Shown piece after piece: positions 1 to 14,559 of a DNA stretch of 64,000 nt. The notes beneath the pieces are model-generated. The model saw only the letters and a program-made list of their open reading frames with translations. It ran no database searches and was not told the origin of the DNA. The translations under genes were made by a program, and so were the position numbers. Location of the stretch: NCBI GenBank assembly GCA_018881555.1, contig JACAXG010000054.1:1922001-1986000 (forward strand), read 5' to 3'. Position 1 is the first letter of the stretch. Each line of letters begins with the position of its first letter. Source of the DNA: Amblyornis subalaris (lineage: Eukaryota > Chordata > Aves > Passeriformes > Ptilonorhynchidae).

Positions 1-3000
1 GCAAGATATGGGGTGAATGAAGCAGTTTCTGTGTTTCTTCATTTATGCTGCCTATAGCCACAGGTGAAAGCAGCCCCACAGGCAGAGCTTTGCTCCCAAA
101 ACCAGCTGTGCTACCAAACTTATGGTTAGCCTGGCATTGCTCAAAACTGGAATTTCAGTGAAGGAGTTCTGCCATGCCCTCAGAAAGGCATGCCCAGCAT
201 AGGCGCAGGTGTCAGATTTTACTTGTTAAAGATCAAGTTCTTGGCAAATGTCAATACTTTTATGAAGACAACACAACACACATCTTTGAGAGACAGCCAC
301 ACTTGCAGACTCCTGCCTATGTATAACTAAGATTCAGAATAACCCACTATCTCTTCTATATATAACCTGCAAGCCAGTCTCCTAGGTCTTTCCCTCACCA
401 TTATGGCACTGGAAGTCAGAAAAAGAACAATGTTGGTAACAGCTACAGAGCTTCCCTGTCATGAAAGATTAGCACAAAAGAAACCAGGAATCGTAAGAAA
501 AGGGAAAAGTATTTCTGGACTGAAAAAAAAAAAAAAACACTCACAAAACCAATTTGAAACCTTAAAGCACTACTGGTATAACTGTCCTTAACAGCTCTCT
601 TTTCTGACCCCCTCTTAAAACAAATACATAAAGAACCAAACTCCAAAGGGAGTCAAATAACAAAGTTTCTGCTCCATGCCGCCATTCCCAGAGTTCTTAC
701 CTCTGCGCTGATGAAGCAGGACTGCCAGCGTTTCATCACGAGCTTCTTCAACATTTAACATCTATTCAAAACTATTTTTCATATGCTTATTTTTCACTTT
801 TAGCCTCTGAAGTGAGAGGGATATTGATAGGACACAACATGCATAAGTGTCTAGAGTACTGGATGCGGTAATAACTGAAAAATCCAGCATGCATATCCAA
901 AGTTATTACTAGCTTACTTATAGGTACTAACTAAATATGGAAACAAAACAACTTTCCCTTGAGGAAATGAAATTAATTTCCATAAGCAAATACTACAGTT
1001 CTTCTCCACTCCTTGTTCCCCCTCCAGCCCCCGACTCTTCCGCACGCATTGAACAACCTTCAAGAATTATCCATCTTTTCATCATTCAGAATATGAAGAC
1101 AAGTACAGCTGGACTAGGGATGCACTCATTCTGGATCAGTAACGTAACTATGCAACTCTTATCTGTAGGGATCAACTTCAGTAACAAATTACATGCTCCC
1201 TAAATCTTTGACCTTTGTTTTGCAGTCAGAAATAATACTTGCAATAAAGCTGAAATTAAAATATTATTTCAGTGACAGCATTATTTCAGTAAAATGTCTC
1301 TTCTTTTGTATTGAACTAAGAAGCAACAAACTTTTGATCTCCTTTCACAACTGGCATTTCTTTGTTGCAACAGCAAGAGCTAGTGCCAACAAATGTTTAT
1401 AAAAAGTTTCAGAACAGAAAATAAACTTACTTTTACCAAGAACAGTCAACCATTGGGTAATTGTACCTTCAGACTATCATTTAGCAACTTTAACTGTTGG
1501 TTAAAGTTTTCTAGGATGCAATAATAGAAAGGTATGTGCANTGGTAAGGGCGTGTTTACCTTTCAATCGAGCTGGATATCAGCCCATAACAGTTTCACTT
1601 ACTGGGACACAAGTATGTCAGTTGTTTTTCTCACATCAGACTGTTTTGATTTTCACATTCATAGTCAATTGCCTGTTTCCGAAACTCATCTCAAGTATAA
1701 GGCGAGTAAAAAAGCAAACTTTACTCCACCCAGTCTTTATAGGCTTTTCTCTGCAATGTCCCTCTGCCCTCGAGCACACTACTTCTGATATACTCAAGTA
1801 CTGGAAATGAGATTACAGTTTTTAGAGGCTAGCATTAAAAAAACAACACACAGTACAACCGGATTCTAAAAGGGTACGGGGCTCATTACATTAGAGGAAA
1901 AAAACCCATAGTCTACTCTAAAGATGAACAGTTGCATCAGTGATGAGAAGTCTCAAAGCTTCCACACTTCAAGGTGAAGAGAGCCTTCTGAGTTTTGTGT
2001 CTTGTAAAAGAATGATGCCCCTTTCAAGGTCTTATACTGAATGAGATTAATCTCTGTCAGATTTCAGTCCACAACTTCTTCCCCATTTTCTGCTCTAGAG
2101 ACAATTCCTTTGGCTCTAATTAGCTTTAGGTGTCTTATTTAACAAAATCATTTTAAAGGCCATTTTTTAAATCGCACTGTGAATAAAGACACTCCAACAG
2201 GCTCTTCCATGCAAGCAGTTCAAATTTCCATTAACTGCTTTATCGTCCTTCCTTCATCTTCCTAAGCTGAAAGTTTCAACATTTATAATAGCAAATGAAC
2301 CAACAAAACGAAACAAAAACCCCACCCAGTGAGGCAACTGAATGAGACTGTGAAGAAATGGACAATCTCCCTGTGTTGTTTGCTATCGCAGCTGAAGCTG
2401 GGAGAAATGGCAAGGATTGACAATATTCCTTTCCTGGTTCAGTTTAGCATATTTTGAGCTAACTCAGATGTTTTTATGCAGACTAAGGTCAAGAAGCATT
2501 CATGGAGCTTTCCACAGGCTCTGCTATCAAATGAAATACAATACATTGGCTCTGCCGTCTGGATATGGGAAACACAGACTACACAAGGAATGATGCAGGA
2601 AGAAAAAACACTTCAGTTACTGCCCCTGTGTTGTGTTACAAATTGGGTGTAGTGTCTTAAAAAAAAAAAAAATCAGAAAAGCCCTAAGACATGAACAACT
2701 AAGGAGTAATATTGGAAAGATGCTGCAGTTCAAGTTCTACAAACTACAGCCCAGTTACTTCAGAAATAAAGTATGGTTAAAAAGTCAGAACTCTAGATTT
2801 TCATTAAGTAACTAAGATGTTCTGTTTGCANCCTCACAGAAGCCAAAGAGCCAAGACTACTTAACAAGCTTTGTCAAGTTGGGATACAGTTTCAAATCAC
2901 AGCTAAGAGGATCTGACAATCTCCTCCCTCTCAGTTCCTCCCTTGCACTAGAAATAACATTTTTTCTGAATTTTTAGGGATTCAGCTCAGGGATCTAAAG

Positions 3001-4554
3001 TAGCAGAAAGTTTTTCTTTGTGTGGGCAGAAGGGAAGGATAGGCTTTATGCAGGAAGGGAACTCCCTGAAGTGGCTCACCACTGGGTGGAGAAAACAGCA
3101 GAGCAAGACAAAAGAAGCGACATCTGAGGCCTGCAAGAAGGGAAGAGGTGGGTCCATCCTTTTCAGTAGTCTACAACCATCAGATTTGTCTTGCTGCAAC
3201 ACAGACTGCTAAACAGAAAGGAAACCGGGATGCTCCTATAAAATACCCTGAAGTTTTGTTTGAATTCTTGAGCAAAATGTAAATTCCTGGCCTCTCAAAC
3301 AGAGCAGGCAGCTCTACAGGCATGAGGTTCACTCTAAAAAACAATGCTTTGGATATGTGGTATGGGAAGATGTCCCCCTTGGCTTCCACCAGACTTGGAG
3401 AAACTTAACACTGATAGCTGCTATGGGATGTAGAGGTTCATATATATTTTGCTTCAATAAAATACACTCTATCTCATTTAAGCTTTCTTCTCTGATCATT
3501 TTATTTCCAGTTTTTAATCCAGAACTGGACACCTGCCTTACTGGAATTATTTACACATTTAATTTTTTTAAGCAAATCACCATTTAAAGGGAGGTTGGAT
3601 TTATCTGACATATCTAGGGTGTTTTCCCTTCCCCAAAGATAACTAATCCAGCTTTAGCAGCTTTTCAGACAAGCCATTTCATTCTTTCTGTCTGGGAGTC
3701 CAGAAGCTGGAACACACTATCATGCAAGGTACAGGAGTTGATCTGAAGCTGGTATTGTCAAGTAGCAGGCTCAAGGAGGAAGCTGAACCTGCAGGATCTG
3801 AACAACTTTTTGACCTGCCTGAAGCACTAGGAGACAGGTCCCATGATTTCACAAACCTGTATAATGATATAGGCAAACAACGCAAATTACAGGAAAAAAA
3901 CCCGGTACTCATTTTTTATGACTATGGAAAGGGAAAAATTAAGTCTTTCAACTTCACCCTTGCTGCCTTCACATCCCTTCTACAGCAACAGTGCTCTTAG
4001 CCTATTAAAAGCGAATAAGTGTCTAGGAATATTAGATGGAAGGAGAGAAAAGTTCACAAAAGCTAAGTAAGACAAAGACAATCTGATGAACATCTAACAC
4101 AGCTGCAACAACTGTATACAGACAGATTCTGCTCTATAAAATTTATTTTATTAAAACTTCATGCTTTATTAAAACTTTTATAAGAAAAGAAAACACTGAC
4201 TATAATTCAGCAAAAGCCAGGTGAATAGTAGAGGGAAAGCTTGGTGAGGAACAGAAGAAAGAAAGCGGGAAAAAAACCTCCAAAAAGTGTTGGAAAATGC
4301 ACTTTGAACTGAAAGCCACAATCAAATGTGAGAAAAGAGAAGGAACAGAAAGAACAGCTATGACTTTCACTTGGAAATTTTAAGTTTTGTTAGACTGAGA
4401 CTTTAGGTTCAGATTTTAGAACTAGATAAAACTGAAGTTGTCATGAAGTAAGCAAGTGATAAATGGGTCATCAAAACAAGATTAAAATTATCTTGCTAGA
4501 TTAAAAACATCTTGCTTTGCTGTGTTATGGTAAGTTCTCTGATTTTCACAGATA

Positions 4555-4735
4555 ATATAGAGTAGCTGAAGTAGGATGGAACCTCAGAAAACTGAGTCTA
4601 ACTACCCCAGATCAAAGCAGGGTTAGCTAGAGGAGACTGCTCAAGTCTACATCTGGCTGGTTGTCAGTATGTCCATAGTCTCTCTGGGTTACCTGAGCCC
4701 ATGTTAAATCATCCTCACTGCAAAAAAACCCTCAC
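4555..4735 (-). repeat. Degraded CR1 LINE 3' fragment
   Basis: Read on the plus strand, this has the worn landmarks of a CR1 3' region in antisense: 'gatggaacctcagaaaactg', then a stretch like 'agatcaaagcagggttagct', then 'agactgctcaagtctac', and finally 'gtctctctgggttacctg'. These follow the order seen in old avian CR1 copies. The element is truncated and diverged, so its ends are approximate. Confidence 0.6.
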
Positions 4736-7700
4736 AAATCAAAACAAACAGGCAAGCACACTAAAAAGAAAAAAAGACCCAACAAAAAAGAAACAACACA
4801 AAACCCCCATCCTTCTTTCTTCTCTTTTAATGGTAATTCATTTTGTGTCCTGTCATTCAGCACATCTGGGAAGGGTCCAGGGCTCTTTTTATTAATTTCC
4901 CCTCTCCAGTCTGGTATTTATTTAGTAGGATTCCCCNACGAGCTTTCTCTTCTCCAAACTACCGCACTGAAGCAAATCAGAAGTGAATATGCTCTTTTAA
5001 CAGTGCACTCCAATCTTTGGTATCACACCATGCAACACACTTCATGAACCCATCTACTCTGACTAACAATAGAGTACTTGCTGTTCCCACACCCAATGCT
5101 GGTCCAGCCCTCCAAAGAGTTCAAATCATGTTAAATGATAAAAGTACCTTAAAAATTCTAACTTTTCCCCATATAGAAGCATAACAAGCTTCAGCTCTAA
5201 GGAAACCACATTCACAAGAAGCAAGTTTATTACAGAGTTGCAATGCTGACCAGAGACAAGTCACCAGTATTCCAGCTTTTACTTTTCTTTGTAGTACTTT
5301 TAACTGCTCTACACAGTTCCAAATCAGGAACAATTATAACTCTTCCACATACTAACTGAACACTAGAAAACCCTTTCTGCCAATAAAAGTGTTTACCAAG
5401 GAACATGCATAGATGTGCCATGAAAACCCACACCCTGAGCACATACAAGCATGCCAGCAAAACTTAAGTACACGCTGGCCTGATGCTTGTCTGCCCTGAA
5501 TCATGGCATTCATGACCAACGGGGTATCTCACAAGTGTAATGGACGTGCAAGACCAGGACTGCAATTTCCTAACACACAAACAGCTCAAAAAAGAGGGTA
5601 TACAAAATTTATCACAATCAGAGAAGTTTTGTATTGGTACTCCTTTTGGTGAGGGCAAGTGGAAGCTTCCAATTCCTGACAATGTTTTTAACCTACATTC
5701 ATAATTTGTAGTATTATGCTGAGTGTTTATGCTAAAATACGAACAAATTCTAATACATTTTTTTCTTGCTCTTAAGAACTGATNTATATTGGTCATACAC
5801 ACAAGAAATGTATACTAAAGCCCTCAAATTTATTTCATAGATTCATTCAATGCAGACAATGTAAAAATGTCATCTTGCACTTAAAACTACTGCATGAAAT
5901 TCACAAACTTCAGATTTTATGTACATCAGCTTCTGAGTTCAGGTTCTCGGTTTTCAATTTGATTTTCAGTATTCTATTTAATTTCTGTTTCATAATTTAT
6001 CTTTTTTTAATAAAGTAAAATTCATAGAAGCAGCTGAACTGGCTGCATATTTACCACAACAAATGCACACTGCCAGTATTTATTGCAGTAAGCAACTTCA
6101 AGGGACAGCAGGAGTGGAAAAACATAAAACAAAACCAGCTGTGATCTCATTAGCCAAGCTCATTATGTAAGACCTCATTAGCCACCATCCCACAATAATG
6201 TGAATAAACCCTATGGACACTGATGAAATGGAAGTGATTGTATAATCATATAGCACTACCGCACACTGTCAACTTAGTAGTTGAAGTTCTAGGATGCATT
6301 TGGGTAAGAACTCCACAAATGCACACAGCAGAAAGCCCATGGTCATATGCAAACTCCCTTTGCCTACTAACTGCAGTATGAACAGGAGTTCAAACATGAA
6401 CAGATACAACAGTGTAAGGGACAGGGCGTGTGTTCCACAAAACTGACACTTCCAAACAACTTCAGTATCCTTCCGTATGTCTTATGTTAGTATCATTTAA
6501 TAGTTCTGCAACATGAGAAATATGAATTTTATTTGGAGCTGTTACACATAGGCTTTATCTTGATTTCTCATTTTCTTTCTTTGATGTGTAAAAAATTTAA
6601 CCACTTTATAGTTTTGTATTAAGTTCTGAAAAACAACTGGGCTGTAATTGTATGAAGTTTAATAAATTTTTGGTAGTTCCAGCTGACTTCAGGGGATTTT
6701 CCTTCTTTCTCCATCAGCTTTGCCACACAAAAGATGAACTGCATTGCTATGTGCAAACCTTTACCGGCAGCCTGGACCTCAAGTGATCATCAGCTGCTAC
6801 AGCCTCACTTGGAAGAATCATCAACCAAGGTAAGAAAAATTTCCTAGATAAAAGCTGTTCAACTTTTCAAGCAATTTTTCAAAATGTTCCAGTATTTTAA
6901 GCCAGTGTTGTGGGGTTTTTTGACTGGGCCATTTTAAAACAATCATGCAGCCTAGAAAGTTAAAAATATTCTCAGCTTTCTCCTCTTCTGCAGTAATTTT
7001 CACTTTTTCATTAATTAGTTCATTTTTGAATGATACAGTCAACAGTTTAATGCTGCACTAGCATGGAAAGATCATTTTCATTAGCAACTTTATTTTTCTG
7101 GGGCTTTTAACTACTTAAAAGGTAAAGCTTAGGTGTTAAAATCTAAAAAAAAAGCCCACAACATTTTTCAAGCCAAAAAAAAAAAAAAAAAGAAATGAAG
7201 TTTGATTCAAGCTCTTTTCTTTCTAAAGGAAGATAATTTCTTGGTCCTCCAGATCCACTGATATACTTTGTTTTGTATGAAATGCCATTTACAAAATAAT
7301 AATGCAACATGACAGCTATGACAGAAAATACATCATGTAGCAACAAAGGCATTTTTTACATAATTAGACCAATTTTCAACATGAATGAAAAGAATACTTT
7401 ACTTGAATGTAAACAAAAACCACAATTCCTGAGACACTAACTCGAGAAAACACCTGAAAAAGACCCTCTTTTCTTTGAACTGCATATGAAAATTTCTGCA
7501 GGATTGATATGAGAGAGATGGCCACATGACAATACAAGTCTTCCAAGGAGAACAGATAGAAATTTCAATAGCATAAATCTATTTAATGCTTTTCTCCCTA
7601 CACTAGTCTCCAGAAGATACATTTTGTACCTTTAANACATATCCATTTAGACAAAGGGGCAACAGTACCTACTCAGGGAAGGACAAAATAAAACAGGCAT

Positions 7701-8235
7701 ACTACGCAGATATCAACAACAGAAACGTCAAACTTTTGAGTGATAAATTAAGATAGATTGTATCAAACAACCGTCACAAGATTGCAAATCGCAACCCACA
7801 CTCTGGAGACTCAAGATGTACAGAAGTATTATCCATCAGCACTTGTAAATATTTGGAGATATATATAGGTAAGAATAACTGAACTATTGAAATTACCTTT
7901 TTTCCCCCTTCTCTAGAATGGATATCAAATATTCCAGGTAAGGATTTACACCTATCTATGACAATTATGATGAGCCTAGAAACCACCTCCCAGCTGGCAG
8001 TGATGGCATTTTCCATTTCTCCAAGGGTTTGGGGTGCCATCAGGCAAAGATGACCACAAATGTTCACATTTCACTCTGAAGATGCACATGTATTGATGAT
8101 CCAAACCTACACAATGATTTCCTCAGGGTCCCAAAAGNACATGGTATCTGAGAAGCCAACATCCCATTATACCACTATAGTCCCTATTTTCATTTCCCTG
8201 CACCTCCACAAAGAAAAGGTAGAAATATAAGCAGA

Positions 8236-8440
8236 AAAAACAAAAAAAAATTGTGTACAAACTTCTCCATGAAACAGCAGAAAAAGGCCATCAACTAAGC
8301 TGAACACAAAAAAAATTTCCAACCAACAAAAACAACAAAAAAGGCAAAAATAAATAAACAAAAAAAACCAAACACCCCTTCCCCCCAAAAAAAACCCAAC
8401 TCAAACCCCAAAAAACCAACAAACCAAACACCCTCATAAA
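8236..8440. repeat. A/C-rich low-complexity tract
   Basis: About 200 bases made almost entirely of A runs broken by C, with repeated AAC and AAACC words. No clean period is visible. On the minus strand it gives a spurious open frame rich in Phe, Leu and Cys. It is simple sequence inside ZDHHC14 intron 1. Confidence 0.8.
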
Positions 8441-11400
8441 GAAAGAAAAAAGCTGTTTAGCATCTGTTTTGGAAAATGGGTTAGTGTTACAAAACCATTA
8501 AAAATTTCTACAGTTTCAGGGGAACTAACACGACACAACTTCTAAAAACATGAGAGGTTATCCTTCCTTCTGTTATCCTTACAGAATTTTACGCTGAAAA
8601 ATGAAGCATTTAATCATTATCGATTTCCATATAAACAGACCTGCCTTGAAAAACAGAAATGCATGACCTAATATCAAATACCATTAGTTCACTTCTGGGT
8701 TAACGGATTTCAGTTTATATCATATAATTCATTGAAAGCAGGTTTACAAGTTTAAACTGACGTACCTGCTCAGTGAGGTGCTACTTTGAGATATCGTAGT
8801 ACAGAACTACTCTCTTTTGGCCCGGGGGAAACTTCAGCAGACACACTTGCACAGATCATTGTGAAACTTAGGAGATTAAGCAAACTCTTCTGTAATACAG
8901 GAAAGAAAAGGCCCTTGCTAAGGAAAAAAGTATTAGATATACTTTGTGCATGAGAGATATTTGATTCTGACAGTTAAGATTTTCAGGGCAATTAAAGAAT
9001 AAACAACACCTGCTTGGAATGCATACTGTCCCTTGGAAATTTATGGTATCATTTGCTGAATACAAAATGTAAACCCTAAAGCTTAGACTTACCGTATTCC
9101 ATGTCTTTTTCACTAAGTTATCAGAGATGCATAATAAGGCAAAATGAGGAACAGAAATATTCCTCTGGTTTAATTTCAATGACAGGTTTTTTTAAAAAAA
9201 AAACACCACAGAAAACTGGGAGAAAATAACACCTACTCAACACTGCATTCGCCTATATCACTATGCACAATTAGGCAGCGACTGCTTTCCATGTAGAAAA
9301 GGATGCAGTTGTCTTGTTGAACAATAATTTTAGTTTATATACTATGATTTTTGCCTTAAAATCCATTTTGACGTCTTCAACAGGAAATGCCCTATGAGTT
9401 TAGAGCAGCCTTTAACAGCTGAAGTCGGATTGGTAGCACTCCCTTCTAAGGAACTTGTAGTTTAAGGACATGGTTATCAAGAGACGCAAGTAACCTACTT
9501 GTCTTAGGAGCAGAGGAAGGACAATAATGGAGGTTATTAGATGAAGAACATTCCACCTACTTGGAATACGACCTCATGCTAAGAGTGCACCTCTTGCAAG
9601 AGTGGAAAACACTTGCCATAAGATGATGAGGGTTGATACCACAGTGAAAATCCTCAGCTTACTGACATCAGTGTTTACACATAGAGGTTTGTCACAGTGA
9701 GCAGCAAGTGACACCACTTTTGCACAGAAGTTCAATATTGAACAATCTACACAGCATCAGAAAGTGTGACTCATAAATGTCCTCCAGTCACACTGGTTTT
9801 CAAAGTGGGAGGCATGGAGCAGGTTGCCAGCAACTGCAAGAGCATAGAAATCAATGGTTCGTACACACGTATGCACATAAACAGCCTCAGTTTAAATAAT
9901 TTTCCAGCATACATCTTTTGCAAGAAAATGCAATTACACAAATGCTCACAAAGAAATTTTTTTNAAAAAAATCAAGTGTTAATTAGCTCAAAACAAACAA
10001 ACTGAAAAACCCTCCAGCTTGTTGAATCAGTGTAAGTGTCAAATGGTATCAGAAGTGATAGGGCTCTGATTCACATTTACAGAGAAAAAAGCTGCACTGC
10101 TTCAGCCCTTCCAGCATCCTACCATCTGCTTCAACCTTCTTCCAGAGCCACTCACCCTGCAAATGAGTTGACAGAAGAAAACATGACTGTGCCTGAGTCA
10201 ATTCAGTTCAGTCGGCATCTTCACTTAAACCCACGTTTCATGGGAAGTTTAATTTGCCTGCCTGAACTGAAGCAGCTCAGGTGCAGACATGTTCACTCCT
10301 GCTACCTGCCCAGCGAGGTCCAAGAGGGAAGGGAGCACACAGGGGCAGCATGAACTCACAGTAGCAACATAGCCAAGTTCATCTGCCACTGCTCTGGAAC
10401 TCGTGCATCCACACAAGATTTGCCATTTAACAACATGTTTGTTTCACAAATCCTACTGTATCAAATATGCCATTCAGCCTCCATTTTGCCTTCATGTAAC
10501 CTACAGAAACAGTACCTCAAATGACCATAAGCATAAAGGGCTCTTTTTTTTTGAATATGTAAACCTAGCTAAATGCAATAAGTATGAAGCATGTTTGTTC
10601 TGCCTCTATTGCACAAATAAAGGACTTTACATACATGTAAATACAATGGTTCAACTGGCTAGGTACAACAACAGATCTGCCCTTCAGTTACAGATGCTAA
10701 CTTTGCCCTGGGGAGAAGAATTTGTTTTTTAAGCTTTACATACAGCTATCTTGATAAATGAGTGCTAAATAGTTTAGAAAAATATACATGTCTGTGTACT
10801 GGCATCAGGCAAAGGAAAAAAAGAAGATGCAACACAAGGCCAAATTTACAAGAAAAAAGAAAAAACAGCTAAATAACAAGGTTAGAGCTAGGAAAAAGTT
10901 TCAACGTAAAATAACATACCCAAATTTTAAAGACAAATTCAGTAATTTGTGGTGTCTCATCTTGAGCAATTTAAAATAGGCATAATTTTGAAGAACAGCT
11001 CAGCACAGTATCCCTCTTAGGACCCAAAAGTGCCTGCAATCATTCATGTTACATTTAACAGACAAGCTACAGAAATAAAACTGCTTGTTATTTGCATTCT
11101 CTTCCTTTGGAAGGGGAGGGAGGTAGGACTTATAAATACTTTACTTGCTTGAAAGCTCACGGTTTGTTATTTTTCTTTCAAGCAAATTCTGGCTTATCTC
11201 TTTGAAAATGAAAAAGAACAGTGCAACGATAAAAGGAAGAAATGGTGATGCACTTTGAGTATGAGAGATAAAAGTCAACAGAGAGAAAGGAATAAAACCA
11301 GCTGAACGCAGGAGCTGGAGAAAGTAAGCAGGAAAAAAGCACAAAAGCATAAATATGAAGAAACAAAGATTACAAAGGCATGACTCAATGTCAAAAGCTA

Positions 11401-14308
11401 TACAGGTCAAGATGTATGACATATGTTTGCTTTTGGAGACCTAGGATTTGTTGACTCAGAAAAATGCATTTCTTCCCTGAAGAGTATTCCAAAGCACATG
11501 AGATACAGCTCTGGATCAATCGGTGTCAAGAGTAAAATAAAAGGAAGGGAGGGAAATCACATCGAAGGAACAATCGAAGCCAAAGTAAAAAGGACAACTG
11601 TTTATGTTAGCATGATGCTTTCCAAGGAACAAGCCGTCAAAGTAATCTGTTTCCTACTTCTCCCCTTCCCTGCCTGTATCCGGGGAATGACTTGGATCAT
11701 GAGTACCCATTTTCCAGTTTCCAAAACCAAACGGAACAAAATAATTTATTTCAATTGTAGCAAAAAAGACCAAACAATTCCAAGAACATACGGGGTACCT
11801 TCCTCTTCAATAACAGTCTGACCTTACATTTCAGACACACAAGGCATATGCCCACTTAAAAACCACTTTGCTCCACAGGTACACAAAGGACTGAAAGACA
11901 GTTCTGTCATATTCAATAAATGGCTGGTTAATGAGGAGAGTCAAAACTAAATCAGCCAATAATGGCAGTGACGCTTAACAACTCAGGATGTTATCACTGA
12001 TCAATAAATAGTAACTTCACAGTATTAGGAATAGACACAAATAGAAACTGCTTGAAAGTAACACTCTTCAATAAGAGACTCCCCTCTTTTTCTAACATTG
12101 ACAATCCTCTGCAGTTTAAATATCACAAACATACTGAACACCATTCTCACAGTCTTTGGATTTGAGTTTTAATTAGCTGTCANAGGATGAGTAATAATTT
12201 TTCAATGCAAGTGCTTCCTAAAGACCAAAATCTACCTTATCATTATAAAAATGAAATACCATTGCCACCCTCTACTTTGATTTTCCTTAAAAGTAGAGTG
12301 CAAGTGATACAAGAATGACTCAAGACCAGTACACACACAGACTTCATACAGTTACATTATATAAAGCCCAAGATTCCTCCCTGCTTCAAGACTGCCAGTG
12401 AGAATAAGCACCAACTATATATGAAAATGCTGTAGCTTGACTAAAAATCTTGTCAATCACATATGGTTACACTGCAAATATTCTGAAAGACACGATGGAA
12501 GTTGCAGAATTCAACTCTGGTAGAGCATGTAGCTCACAGTAGTGAGGAAATCAGAAGGTGATGAACAGCTAGCAGCTNATCTGCTTTAGCAGTTCTGAAC
12601 AATGCAGCTGCAAAGAAAATTTATCTCTGAAAGATCAAAGTGTTAAAACACATAAATAAATTGCAAATGGTGGCTTAATAAATCAGTTTTACAATCCTGA
12701 TTAACAGTTTCAATCCTATATTTACGTTCTGGTATCTGCGGGAAGTCCAGAAGCCTTCAGAGGCTGTGCTGAAGGTGATGAGACTGTACACAGATACAAG
12801 TATCAGCCCACATAGAAAAGCTTTCCAAAATCTTAATCATGGCAAACAGAACAGAGTAGCACCCAGTCCTGATGCAATACTATCAGGTTACACCTTTAAT
12901 ACCCCTTTAAAACCAGGAGAGTAAACACACTTGCAGTGTGGATAACCATCACCAATGACTGTGTTATTTCACAGTTACTCAAATGGTATTCAAGTAGCTT
13001 CATAATGTCTGCAGAAGATTTACAATTAATAAATGCCTCTAAAGTAATCCGGAGCCCACTGATGACAGTTCATCTACTGAACTCACATATACATTTAGCC
13101 ACTGGTTACCTGCTGAGCATTTTTACCTTCTTTACTGCTACCACTATTTTTAGATGTTCTGCATTTAACAGGTACAATTTAGGGTTTGTTAATGTCCCTA
13201 TCTTCTTTCTTGAAGACACCATGTAATGAATGACCTTTGTTTTTCAACTGTATCACTTAGCAAAGCAAACAATTTCTGGAGGCAGCATTGAAGCTAGTTA
13301 TAAATAATAGCTCCTATTGCAGAAAAAAAGTAATTTGAAGATATTTTCCTGCCACAAATCAAACCACAATAATTTAAAACAGGTAAAGTAGCACTAACCC
13401 TTTAAGAACATTAAATTATTGTTATAGGAAGTGTTTTATTAGTGTAAACATCTTTGTACTTGGTGCCTAAATAAAAATAATAAAAGTCAAACTGTATTGC
13501 TCATATCAAGTGCCTAATTCTTTACTGCCATGTGTAGTTAATTTAACTACTACAACATAAGTACAAAAATCAGTATATTTGATTTGCTGTCACTGCATGT
13601 TCACTTTATATAGCTGAAAAGGACTTCAGAGCAACAGAGCAAAAAAGCCCTAAAAGGACACCAGAAGCTTGCTTAAAAATAAAAAATACAAACCAAACCT
13701 TCAAAGCAAATGTAGCCTAAACTAAGACTAGACTCACATACAAGTTATCATCACAAAGAGAAAGTAATGCTGTTACCTAGTGGTGGAAACCTAGGTACAT
13801 GCAAAATTGTAGAGTTCTTTTTTCTTCTCCTCACTTTGAATTCTCATCTACAAGTTATTAAACGATGTCAAGAGAAAAAAAAACATGCCTAATTCATAAA
13901 CTAATGAAAGATACTGCTTTGCTTGCATTCAGTTCTGCGACAGAGGGTCAGTATTTTTGGATGTGCCAGTTTTGATTCTCAGCGTAACTGACAGACAAGG
14001 AGCTACATCATTTCCTGGTCATCCCAAACCTGTTTTACACTCCTCTTGCAACATCAGCAAGAGCTGGAAACCTGTGGTATGAAAGCACTTCAACCTTAAT
14101 CCTCATTGGTTTTCTACAGAGTATGATAATCCAAACTATCATGCACCCTTCAGCATCTTNTCAGATCATATTTTCCATTATATAAAACCAGTACTAGCTG
14201 AATTCAGTCAGGATTCTCTATGACACTTAAATAAAAATGTTAATTTTGCTTTCAGCCAGAAAATAAATAACTAGAGAAGGAATGTACAAAGACTTTAAAG
14301 TCACTCAC

Positions 14309-14559
14309 TCAAATGCAAAGAAGAGTCCACTGGTGACCAAGATGAGAACAAGAGTCAGGTAGAAGACTCCAGTCTGTCGAGCCATCATGATCCTCCCATT
14401 GCAGAAGAATTTGTTTCTTCCAGGAAAAACCTCCCATTTTCTCTTGGGAACTGATTTCTTTTTCTTATGGGGAGACTCCATGGGAGACGAAGAGCTGTGT
14501 GTGCTGATCTGACTGTATTCACAGTCTTTCATGGGCCCACTACCACCTCCAGGAGTCAT
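14309..14559 (-). CDS. ZDHHC14: ZDHHC14 first coding exon (partial gene; palmitoyltransferase N-terminus)
   Basis: This exon encodes the first 83 residues, plus two bases of codon 84, of a DHHC-family protein S-acyltransferase that adds palmitate to cysteines of target proteins at internal or plasma membranes. The peptide starts [17 protein letters not shown] and runs through a serine-rich stretch (residues 19-29) and a lysine patch (32-35). It then has the highly recognisable [16 protein letters not shown] segment (41-56) and the start of transmembrane helix 1 (about 63-83, [17 protein letters not shown]). It matches the vertebrate ZDHHC14 N-terminus almost residue for residue. The exon ends in phase 2 before a strong GTGAGT donor (14308-14303, minus strand), so codon 84 begins GA. 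The catalytic DHHC domain is in later exons to the left and is not visible here. The start was chosen by homology to the mammalian protein; its Kozak context is weak and the same frame stays open upstream to an ATG at 14727. ZDHHC9 and ZDHHC18 are paralogues, but the [12 protein letters not shown] segment points to ZDHHC14. Confidence 0.95.

Larger units (their letters stand above)
1..14308 (-). other. Left part of ZDHHC14 intron 1, no exon recognised
   Basis: This AT-rich, stop-rich sequence lies downstream of the ZDHHC14 exon donor and is inferred to be intron 1, which is long in vertebrates. No reading frame here resembles the next ZDHHC14 segment or any other protein I recognise. Recognisable contents are a CR1 remnant near 4.6 kb, an A/C-rich tract near 8.3 kb and a 17-base A run at 7175-7191. 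The remainder, including 600-4500, 4800-7100 and 8500-14250, shows nothing else I can name. Confidence 0.75.

Noticed and set aside
8167..8388. Phe/Leu-rich minus-strand frame resembling a membrane peptide
   Set aside because: Translation of an A/C-rich low-complexity tract.
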